Assembly: GCA_002731295.1 (NCBI GenBank)
Contig: PCBE01000015.1
Span: 24,865-37,677 of the forward strand
Source of the DNA: Acidiferrobacteraceae bacterium
Lineage (GTDB): Bacteria > Pseudomonadota > Gammaproteobacteria > Arenicellales > UBA868
Length of the DNA stretch: 12,813 nucleotides
Direction: 5' to 3'
Under the pieces are notes generated by a model. The model saw only the letters and a list, made by a program, of their open reading frames with translations. It was not told where the DNA came from and did not search any database. Both the position numbers and the translations under genes were made by a program. Below are positions 6,795-12,813 of this stretch, piece by piece. Positions within the stretch are counted from its first letter, which is position 1. Each line of letters opens with the position of its first letter.

Positions 6795-7937
6795 GTGCCA
6801 CTTAAAGGTTTACGGGTTGTCGATCTTACTCGGATCCTCGCAGGTCCTTTCTGTACCCAACTTCTTGCGGACCTGGGCGCCGAAATTATCAAAATTGAAG
6901 GACCCGATGGAGATCCCGTCCGTCAACAGGGGGCCATTGTAAATGGGCTGAGTTGGTACTTCGCCCAGTTCAATCGAAACAAAAAATCCGTGGTACTGAA
7001 CCTGTACGACGACGATGACAAAAGCACACTGTCGCATCTTCTAGAAACAGCCGACGTTCTGGTTGAGAATTTCCGCCCAGGAATTCTTTCCGATATGGGT
7101 TTCGGACCACGGGAACTAGAGCGCCTCAACCCGAGGCTGATTCACGCCAGCGTAAACGGTTACGGCACTGTCGGGCCTTATGCCGATCGTCCTTCATTTG
7201 ACTTTATTGCCCAGGCCATGAGTGGCTTTATGAGCGTGAATGGACCCCCCGACGGCGAACCGCAGCGCGCTGCTCCGCCGTTAAGCGATCTCATTGCCGG
7301 GTTGTACTGTGCATTTGGGATTCTGGCCGCGCTGCACGAGCGAGGAAACAGCGGGATCGGCCAACAGGTTGAAACCAGCTTGACTGGTGGCCTTGTCAGC
7401 ATGTTGGCTTATCTCTCTGCTGAATATTTTGCAACTGGCGAGATACCCAAACGAACCGGCAATGATCATCCTATCGTATCGCCGTATGGATTATTCCGTG
7501 CCAAAGATGGAATGATTGCTGTCGCACCGTCAACTGATGTTTATGTCGAACGATTCTTGGAAGTGCTCGATCTCGAAGACCTACTGGCAGATCCACGCTA
7601 CAGCACCAATTCTGAAAGACTCCTGCACCGAAATACACTCTCACAGTGTATCAACGATGTGACCTGTCTACGGTCGGTTGCACACTGGATCACGGCCATC
7701 AACAATGCAGGCTGCCCTTGCGGAAGAGTGATGGATCTCGGTGAAGTGTTTGAGGACCCTCAAATCCTGGCACAGGAAATGGTTATCGACGTCCCCCATC
7801 CAGGTCACGGTAGCGTCAGGATGACCGGATTCCCGGTTAAGCTCTCACGAACACCCGCTGGTATTCAACGCCCGGCGCCGGACCTGGGTGCAGATACCGA
7901 AGACATACTCAGTAATCTCGACCAGCACCCACTCTAG
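6795..7937 (+). CDS. Class III (CaiB/BaiF) CoA-transferase
   Basis: This 380-residue protein matches the usual length and motifs of family III CoA-transferases. The N-terminal L-R-V-V-D-L-T-R-I-L-A-G-P-F-C (6-20) is followed by L-A-D-L-G-A-E-I-I-K-I-E (24-35). The N-R-N-K-K-S (60-65) and V-E-N-F-R-P-G (90-96) segments follow, and Asp165 in L-S-D-L-I-A-G is the likely catalytic aspartate that forms the acyl-enzyme anhydride. The enzyme moves CoA from a donor such as succinyl-CoA or acetyl-CoA to a free acid. The start is GTG, 19 bp after the lyase stop, with little Shine-Dalgarno character, consistent with coupling. Beside the lyase it could activate HMG or a similar dicarboxylate (the human family member SUGCT accepts glutarate and HMG); it could equally activate the acid released by the monooxygenase/lactonase pair. 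Substrate unproven. Confidence 0.92.
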   Translation: MPLKGLRVVDLTRILAGPFCTQLLADLGAEIIKIEGPDGDPVRQQGAIVNGLSWYFAQFNRNKKSVVLNLYDDDDKSTLSHLLETADVLVENFRPGILSDMGFGPRELERLNPRLIHASVNGYGTVGPYADRPSFDFIAQAMSGFMSVNGPPDGEPQRAAPPLSDLIAGLYCAFGILAALHERGNSGIGQQVETSLTGGLVSMLAYLSAEYFATGEIPKRTGNDHPIVSPYGLFRAKDGMIAVAPSTDVYVERFLEVLDLEDLLADPRYSTNSERLLHRNTLSQCINDVTCLRSVAHWITAINNAGCPCGRVMDLGEVFEDPQILAQEMVIDVPHPGHGSVRMTGFPVKLSRTPAGIQRPAPDLGADTEDILSNLDQHPL

Positions 7938-7959
7938 CGTGGGCAGCGCCATAGCTAGA
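7933..7959 (+). repeat. Interrupted hairpin at the CoA-transferase stop codon
   Basis: TCTAGC (7933-7938) pairs with GCTAGA (7954-7959), and inside it TGG (7940-7942) pairs with CCA (7949-7951) around a 6-base loop, leaving small bulges. The left arm contains the TAG stop. No T-run follows, so it is not a standard intrinsic terminator. It could protect the upstream mRNA from 3' exonucleases or lower expression of the following monooxygenase gene. The rest of the 76-bp gap (7938-8013) shows no promoter I can defend. Confidence 0.35.
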
Positions 7960-8013
7960 AACAACACTCCACAATACATCATCCGCCAAGCCTTTAGCAG
8001 CTGAATACCAAAC

Positions 8014-9945
8014 GTGTCGAAACGATCTCATACGACCTACGATCAGGCAGCTTTGTCAGCCGCAATTCGTGATGCCGACCTCAGGGTATTACTGATGAGC
8101 CTCGTACATCAGACGGGGGATACGCACTGGCTGGAAGCACCGTACACACCATGTCGTGACGTACGCCTGATTGCTGATCCCTCCGCTGGCTTGCCTGAGG
8201 CTGTGCAGTCGGATCTACGCGCACGCGCCATAGAGGTTTTTTCGCAATCCAGCTCTGGACCAGCCCTGACAAATCCAGATGATCACTTGATGATTAGAAT
8301 GATGAGTGCCTGCCTGGGTGAAGCAGTACCGCCAGAGTATGCACCGGCCATGCGTGATGAACTTGGCTTTACTGACCGGGATATTCACTGGTCTAAACCT
8401 CCAGAACAATCCGAGCTTGCCGGCCGGGATGTGTTGATCGTGGGAGCCGGCGTAAACGGTATTGTGCTGGGTGCCAAATTGGGTCAACTCGGTATCCGAT
8501 ATACCATAGTCGAGAAGAACAAGGGTGTGGGTGGGACCTGGCTGGAAAATTCTTATCCGGGTTGTGGAGTCGACACGCCCAATCACGCCTACTCACTCTC
8601 ATTCGGCCGACGGTACCGCTGGAGTCGATATTTTTCGCTGCGCGATGAAATTCAGGACTATCTGGAGTGTTGCGCCACTGAATTCGGCGTTCGAAGCCAT
8701 ATTCGTTTTCAAACAACCGTGAGGGGCGCCCAATGGATCGAGTCTGACCGCTGCTGGGAAACTGAGCTTGAAGGACCTGGTGGCAAGGAGCGTTTTCGCA
8801 GTGGGTTTCTGGTCAGCGCAATCGGCCAGTTCAATCAGTCCCGGAAGCCAACGATCCCCGGTTGTGAATCTTTTCAGGGAGAAGCATTTCACAGTGCACA
8901 CTGGCCACCAGAGTTAGATGTAACCAATCAGCGTGTCAGCATTATTGGTACCGGCGCTTCGGCAATGCAGATCGTGCCGTCAATTGCGAATCAGGTGAAG
9001 AGTCTGACGATCTACCAGCGTACGCCACAGTGGGTCCGGCCCATACCGGGTTATGGTGAATCAATCCCACAGGGCGCACAGTGGTTGCTGGAACAACTTC
9101 CCTACTATGTCGAGTGGTTTCGATTCACGATGTTATGGCGCTATGGAGATGGCTTATTGCCATATCTACGCAAAGATCCCGACTGGCCCCATCCAGAACG
9201 CGCGCTTAACCGGGTTAACGACAGACATCGACAGGAAATGGTTGACTTTATGTCGGACCAACTCCAAGACCACCCGGATCTCGCGGCTCACTGTCTTCCT
9301 GACTATCCAGCCTACGGCAAACGAATACTGCTGGATAATGGCTGGTATCACGCACTGACGCTGCCCCAGGTTCACCTCATTACTGACCCCATTAGTCGGA
9401 TTACAGAATCAGGAATCTTAACAACAGACGACGTCCATCGAAGCGCCGATGTCCTGATTTACGCGATTGGCTTTGAGATGATGCAGATGGCTTCACGCCT
9501 GAACATACAAGGCCGGGGTGGTATTGATCTTAAGGACACCTGGGACGGTGACAACCCAACAGCCTATTTAGGGATGACAGTTCCGGGGTACCCCAACTTT
9601 TTTTGCCTACTGGGTCCGAACACCGGCCTAGGCCATGGCGGCAGTGCTATGTTTCAGGCTGAGTGCCAGACTCGCTATGTCACTGCCTGCCTGGTCCGAA
9701 TGATTGAAGAGAACCTCGCCTCACTAGAAGTACGTCGTGACGCGCACGACAACTATGTTGAGCGAGTCGACAAAGAACATCAGCAAATGATCTGGTCGCA
9801 TCCTGGCATGACAACCTATTACCGTAATGCCCGAGGCCGAGTCGTAACTGTGATGCCCTGGAGGCTGGTTGACTACTGGGAGATGACACACGAGGCAGAT
9901 CTGTCCAATTACCACGTTGAACGCCGAACACGCGCTAGCCGTTAA
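8014..9945 (+). CDS. Type I Baeyer-Villiger flavin monooxygenase, 4-hydroxyacetophenone monooxygenase-like
   Basis: This 643-residue protein has an N-terminal extension of about 135 residues, then an FAD Rossmann motif G-A-G-V-N-G (144-149). Next comes the second BVMO fingerprint G-G-T-W-L-E-N-S-Y-P-G-C-G-V-D (173-187). The classical fingerprint F-x-G-x-x-x-H-x-x-x-W-P is intact at 287-298 (Phe287, Gly289, His293, Trp297), and an NADPH motif G-T-G-A-S-A (312-317) is followed by Arg336 in Y-Q-R-T-P. These mark an FAD- and NADPH-dependent monooxygenase that inserts oxygen next to a carbonyl. The long N-terminal extension and total length match the 4-hydroxyacetophenone monooxygenase type (about 640 residues) rather than the 540-residue cyclohexanone monooxygenases. 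The GTG start at 8014 has a poor ribosome-binding site. It is the last gene of the plus-strand run, 76 bp after the CoA-transferase. The ketone substrate is unknown; alicyclic or branched ketones suit the context. Confidence 0.92.
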   Translation: MSKRSHTTYDQAALSAAIRDADLRVLLMSLVHQTGDTHWLEAPYTPCRDVRLIADPSAGLPEAVQSDLRARAIEVFSQSSSGPALTNPDDHLMIRMMSACLGEAVPPEYAPAMRDELGFTDRDIHWSKPPEQSELAGRDVLIVGAGVNGIVLGAKLGQLGIRYTIVEKNKGVGGTWLENSYPGCGVDTPNHAYSLSFGRRYRWSRYFSLRDEIQDYLECCATEFGVRSHIRFQTTVRGAQWIESDRCWETELEGPGGKERFRSGFLVSAIGQFNQSRKPTIPGCESFQGEAFHSAHWPPELDVTNQRVSIIGTGASAMQIVPSIANQVKSLTIYQRTPQWVRPIPGYGESIPQGAQWLLEQLPYYVEWFRFTMLWRYGDGLLPYLRKDPDWPHPERALNRVNDRHRQEMVDFMSDQLQDHPDLAAHCLPDYPAYGKRILLDNGWYHALTLPQVHLITDPISRITESGILTTDDVHRSADVLIYAIGFEMMQMASRLNIQGRGGIDLKDTWDGDNPTAYLGMTVPGYPNFFCLLGPNTGLGHGGSAMFQAECQTRYVTACLVRMIEENLASLEVRRDAHDNYVERVDKEHQQMIWSHPGMTTYYRNARGRVVTVMPWRLVDYWEMTHEADLSNYHVERRTRASR

Positions 9946-9970
9946 CCATTACCCGCCTGCAACTGGTTAA
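9942..9970. terminator. Weak inverted repeat between convergent genes, possible shared transcript end
   Basis: TTAACCA (9942-9948) and TGGTTAA (9964-9970) form a 7-bp perfect inverted repeat with a 15-base loop, spanning the stop of the monooxygenase gene and most of the 31-bp gap to the convergent gene. It lacks a GC-rich stem and a T-run, so it is not a convincing intrinsic terminator. Its location is the only support. Confidence 0.2.
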
Positions 9971-9976
9971 ACACAG

Positions 9977-10948
9977 TTACTGAGGCATATCTGGCCAGCC
10001 ATCCTCATTCGGGGGGAACCAGAACTCATCGAGAGCTCTCTGAATTTCTACAAGGCAACGGTCGCGACGACGCTCAAACTCTTTGATCGATCGACCAGCC
10101 TGAATCTCTTCACAACCGACTGCGGTAGCATTCACCAGCTTCTCCGTAAAGTCCGGTGCTGGCAAATGTGTCCAACGGTTCGCCACCTCCGGCGCCCAAT
10201 GCGCCATTGAATGTCGAATTCCCCCTTCACCCCCGGCCAGATGAAACGTCAACATGGGCCCCAAAAATGCCCAACGCAAGCCAGGCCCACCAGTGATTGC
10301 AGCATCGATCTGTGCTGGAGTACAGATCCCCGCATCTATCATGTACAGCGCCTCGTGGAAAAGTACCTGCTGCAACCGGTCCGAGATATAACCGTCGATT
10401 TCAACCGGCGCCAAAAGCGGTCGCATTGCAAGTGATCGATAGAACGCAGCACCTGCTCGCAGGGCATCCTCATCGGTTGCCTGGCCCCCGACTATTTCCA
10501 CCAAAGGCAGTAAATAGACAGGATTGAAAGGATGCCCAATCATGACTCTTTGCGGATACTGCGTTTTTTCCTGCAGCAGAGTTGGCCGAATGCCAGACGA
10601 ACTGGACGCAATGACGACATCAGGCGGAAGGAGTTGGTCAGCTTGGTTAAGCAACCGGATTTTAAGCGCCTCGTCATCCGGTGCATTTTCCTGAACATAA
10701 TCTGCAACCGACAACGCAGTCTCTAAGGAGGTTTCAAACTTCAGCCGACTTCGATCTGCACCGGACTGCAGGCCAACCTCTTCCAAAATAGGCCACGCAT
10801 TATCCACGTTGGCAAACAGCGTGGCCTCAGCCGAGGGATCCGGGTCCCATGCAACCACATCCAGGCCGTGAGCAAGACACCGAGCAGCCCAGCCGCTGCC
10901 AATCAGTCCAGCACCCAGGAGCACCACCGTATTAACCGGGTCACGCAT
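9977..10948 (-). CDS. L-carnitine dehydrogenase-like 3-hydroxyacid/3-hydroxyacyl-CoA dehydrogenase
   Basis: This 323-residue protein is a 3-hydroxyacyl-CoA dehydrogenase fold enzyme. It has the NAD motif G-A-G-L-I-G (12-17), Asp35 selecting NAD over NADP, E-N-A-P-D-D (87-92), S-S-S-S-G-I (115-120), and the catalytic His139 in G-H-P-F-N-P. Residues 225-246 (R-W-A-F-L-G-P then H-L-A-G-G-E-G-G-I-R-H) and the length of about 320 are typical of carnitine 3-dehydrogenase, which oxidises L-carnitine to 3-dehydrocarnitine. No partner genes of carnitine breakdown (3-dehydrocarnitine cleavage enzyme, betainyl-CoA thioesterase, glycine betaine demethylation) are in view, so another 3-hydroxy acid or acyl-CoA is possible. 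AGGGA lies about 7 bp before the ATG, which fixes the start. It is the last gene of the minus-strand run, 36 bp after the acyl-CoA dehydrogenase. Confidence 0.88.
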   Translation of the reverse strand: MRDPVNTVVLLGAGLIGSGWAARCLAHGLDVVAWDPDPSAEATLFANVDNAWPILEEVGLQSGADRSRLKFETSLETALSVADYVQENAPDDEALKIRLLNQADQLLPPDVVIASSSSGIRPTLLQEKTQYPQRVMIGHPFNPVYLLPLVEIVGGQATDEDALRAGAAFYRSLAMRPLLAPVEIDGYISDRLQQVLFHEALYMIDAGICTPAQIDAAITGGPGLRWAFLGPMLTFHLAGGEGGIRHSMAHWAPEVANRWTHLPAPDFTEKLVNATAVGCEEIQAGRSIKEFERRRDRCLVEIQRALDEFWFPPNEDGWPDMPQ

Positions 10949-10984
10949 TATCTTTCCCTGTGACTTTTTTTGAATCAGCGGGGT

Positions 10985-12184
10985 TCAGTGCGGTTTCAGC
11001 TCCAGCCGAGCAATCTGATTTCGATGAACCTCATCCGGCCCGTCGGCTAAACGGAGCAAACGTGCAGTTGCATAAGCATGTCCGAGACCAAAGTCATCGG
11101 AGACACCACCACCACCGTGCGCTTGAATCGCCCAGTCGATAACCTGACAGGCCATATTGGGCGCTGCCACTTTAATCATCGCGATTTCTTTGCGCGCCTC
11201 TTTGTTACCATACTGGTCCATCTTGTGGGCGGTATACAGTGTCAGTAATCGATTCTGATCTATCATAATCCGAGCTTCGGCGATTCGTTCCTGAGTCACG
11301 GTCTGTTCAGCAACAGGTCGGCCAAATGCTACGCGGGATTTCACCCGGCGGCACATAGCCTCGAGCGCACGTTCTGCTAAGCCGATCAAACGCATACAGT
11401 GATGAATGCGGCCCGGGCCAAGGCGGCCCTGAGCTATCTCAAAACCCCGGCCTTCTCCAAGCAACATATTCGACGCGGGCACTCGAACATTCTCAAATAA
11501 CACCTCGGCATGACCGTGAGGTGCATCATCAAAACCCAGCACGGGGAGATGCCGGAGCACCTTGACACCGGGCGCTGACATTGGAATGAGAATCATCGAC
11601 TGCTGTCGGTAGCGATCCTCGTTATCGGGGTCTGTCTTACCCATAAATATCAGAACCTTACAGCGGGGGTCGTTGGCACCTGAGGTCCACCATTTATGTC
11701 CGCTGACCACATACTCCGCCCCATCTCTGCGAATTTCAGACTGAATGTTAGTCGCGTCGGACGAGGCGACATCGGGCTCGGTCATCGCGAATGCAGAACG
11801 TATTTCTCCAGCCAGCAAAGGTGTCAGCCATTCATCCTGTTGCTCCGGGGAGCCATAACGTGACAACACTTCCATGTTTCCAGTATCGGGCGCGGAACAG
11901 TTGAATACCTCAGGCGCATAGGGGGAGCGCCCCATCACTTCACATAACGGTGCATACTCGTAATTACTCAGGCCAGCGCCCAGTTCACTTTCCGGCAAAA
12001 AGAGATTCCACAGGCCAACCTCCCTCGCTTTGGTCTTCAATCCCTCTACGATCTCAGAAGGCTGCCAACGATCTCCTGTTGATAACTCTTCCTTAATTGG
12101 GGTTTCATTAGGATAAATATGTTCATCCATGAATTCTGACAACTGTCTGTGGAGTTCCGCACTCCGCTGCGATGTTTCTATCAT
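10985..12184 (-). CDS. Acyl-CoA dehydrogenase, ACAD10/11 type
   Basis: This 399-residue flavoprotein has the all-helical N-terminal domain and then the FAD/substrate strand [12 protein letters not shown] (132-143). S-G-H-K-W-W-T-S-G (161-169) follows, and the helical C-terminal domain carries Q-A-H-G-G-G-G-V-S (354-362). It desaturates an acyl-CoA at the alpha-beta position and passes electrons to electron-transfer flavoprotein. The late motif A-D-G-P-D-E-V-H-R (380-388), together with the [10 protein letters not shown] segment (253-262), points to the ACAD10/11 branch. There the Tyr-Glu-Gly-Thr motif bearing the usual catalytic Glu of medium-chain enzymes is replaced by a D-G-P-D type sequence. 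Branch members often take long or substituted chains. GGGGGT lies about 9 bp upstream of the ATG. It sits between the FadB-like and carnitine dehydrogenase-like genes, with 59- and 36-bp gaps, so probably one operon. Confidence 0.93.
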   Translation of the reverse strand: MIETSQRSAELHRQLSEFMDEHIYPNETPIKEELSTGDRWQPSEIVEGLKTKAREVGLWNLFLPESELGAGLSNYEYAPLCEVMGRSPYAPEVFNCSAPDTGNMEVLSRYGSPEQQDEWLTPLLAGEIRSAFAMTEPDVASSDATNIQSEIRRDGAEYVVSGHKWWTSGANDPRCKVLIFMGKTDPDNEDRYRQQSMILIPMSAPGVKVLRHLPVLGFDDAPHGHAEVLFENVRVPASNMLLGEGRGFEIAQGRLGPGRIHHCMRLIGLAERALEAMCRRVKSRVAFGRPVAEQTVTQERIAEARIMIDQNRLLTLYTAHKMDQYGNKEARKEIAMIKVAAPNMACQVIDWAIQAHGGGGVSDDFGLGHAYATARLLRLADGPDEVHRNQIARLELKPH

Positions 12185-12243
12185 GATTGACTACCCCCAG
12201 TCAGATTAGGCGATAAATATTTTCAAAACTTCAGCAAACAGAA

Positions 12244-12813
12244 TTATGCGCCTTTTGAATGATTTCCAGCATCATAGGATTCGAAAGACTCACCATCTTC
12301 GGACAACTTCTCCAGTAACCGCGACAGTTTCCAGTGATCAAGATCAGATCTATCTGAATAGCGCCGGACACCGTCAGCCACAACATCAAGTCCAACCGCA
12401 CCGGCCCAGTGCATAGGCCCACCACGCCAAACCGGGAAGCCGTAACCATTCAAATAGACCAGGTCAATATCACTTGCCCGAAGTGCAATACCTTCCTCAA
12501 GAATAGTAGCGCCAATATTAATCAGGGGATACAGGCAACGTTCTAGAATCTCCTGGTCATCAAAATCGCGTGGCCCATCACCAAATTGGCGTGCGGCCTG
12601 CTCCGCCAAGTCCTTTACTTCCGGATCCGGCACTGGGACTCTGCTGCCCTTCTCATACAGGTAGTAGCCTCTGCGCGTTTTCTGGCCATATCGACCTAAT
12701 TCACAAAGTCTGTTGGCTACAAATGAACCGGGGACATCAGCAGCAACACCATGTCCAGCAGCTTTTCGTTTTGCCCATCCAATATCCAGGCCAGCCAGAT
12801 CCGATACCGCAAG
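12244..12813 (-). CDS. FadB-like 3-hydroxyacyl-CoA dehydrogenase, C-terminal part (runs off right edge)
   Basis: The frame is open from the right edge of the window to the TAA at 12244-12246 and gives 189 residues of a larger protein. Both helical 3-hydroxyacyl-CoA dehydrogenase C-terminal repeats are recognisable. The first has A-V-S-D-L-A-G-L-D-I-G-W at the very edge, then R-L-C-E-L-G-R-Y-G-Q-K-T and Y-Y-L-Y-E-K-G-S-R. The second has I-N-I-G-A-T-I-L-E-E-G-I-A, then V-Y-L-N-G-Y-G-F-P-V-W-R-G-G-P-M. This is the pattern of bifunctional enoyl-CoA hydratase/3-hydroxyacyl-CoA dehydrogenases (FadB/FadJ type, around 700 residues). The hydratase and NAD-binding domains lie outside the window. A GTG at 12633 falls inside the conserved first repeat and is not the start. 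It is the upstream member of the minus-strand run and would supply the hydration and oxidation steps of beta-oxidation. Confidence 0.92.
   Translation of the reverse strand, partial: LAVSDLAGLDIGWAKRKAAGHGVAADVPGSFVANRLCELGRYGQKTRRGYYLYEKGSRVPVPDPEVKDLAEQAARQFGDGPRDFDDQEILERCLYPLINIGATILEEGIALRASDIDLVYLNGYGFPVWRGGPMHWAGAVGLDVVADGVRRYSDRSDLDHWKLSRLLEKLSEDGESFESYDAGNHSKGA

Noticed and set aside
8215..8586. 123-codon minus-strand open frame
   Set aside because: Antisense to the FAD-binding start of the monooxygenase; no domain or ribosome-binding site.
12244..12633. A separate 129-residue protein starting at GTG 12633
   Set aside because: The same frame is open to the window edge and continues conserved FadB-like motifs, so this GTG is internal.
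1..12813. CRISPR arrays, tRNA or rRNA genes, insertion sequences, attachment sites
   Set aside because: No repeated spacer pattern, tRNA-like clover-leaf, transposase-like protein or flanking repeats were seen on reading; the window is almost fully occupied by metabolic genes.

Overview
The window reads as a dense catabolic gene cluster from a proteobacterium, most plausibly a gammaproteobacterium. That assignment rests on the kinds of enzymes present, a G+C content near half by eye, and the bacterial operon layout; it is an inference. There are eleven protein genes, two of them cut by the window edges. No rRNA, tRNA, CRISPR array, insertion sequence or phage gene was seen, and no gap between genes exceeds about 140 bp.

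Left block (1-3199). On the minus strand lies a stand-alone thiamine-diphosphate enzyme of the homodimeric pyruvate dehydrogenase E1 type (191-2599). It is followed by the first 17 codons of a short-chain dehydrogenase that runs off the left edge. Divergent from it is an Lrp/AsnC-family regulator (2729-3199). The roughly 130 bp between them is very AT-rich and holds a 21-bp dyad beside an extended -10 promoter. The pair resembles the mdeB/mdeR arrangement of pseudomonad methionine catabolism (a 2-oxobutyrate-acting E1 homologue next to an Lrp-type regulator). No methionine gamma-lyase, E2 or E3 gene is visible.

Central block (3246-9945). Five plus-strand genes encode: a thiolase-like protein with a degenerate active site; an SMP-30/gluconolactonase-type hydrolase; an HMG-CoA lyase family enzyme; a class III (CaiB/BaiF) CoA-transferase; and a 643-residue Baeyer-Villiger monooxygenase of the 4-hydroxyacetophenone monooxygenase type. 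A 27-codon open frame ends in a TAATG overlap with the lyase start.

Right block (12813-9977, minus strand). From upstream to downstream it encodes the C-terminal part of a FadB-like 3-hydroxyacyl-CoA dehydrogenase, an ACAD10/11-type acyl-CoA dehydrogenase, and an L-carnitine dehydrogenase-like 3-hydroxyacid dehydrogenase. This block converges on the central block with 31 bp between the stop codons.

Inferred joint role. The monooxygenase would turn a ketone into an ester or lactone, and the SMP-30-type hydrolase could open the lactone. The class III transferase would put the acid on CoA, and the acyl-CoA and 3-hydroxyacyl-CoA dehydrogenases would run beta-oxidation. The HMG-CoA lyase homologue would split a branched 3-hydroxy-3-methyl(acyl)-CoA that ordinary beta-oxidation cannot pass. 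This would suit a branched, isoprenoid-like or alicyclic ketone. The substrate cannot be read from the sequence.
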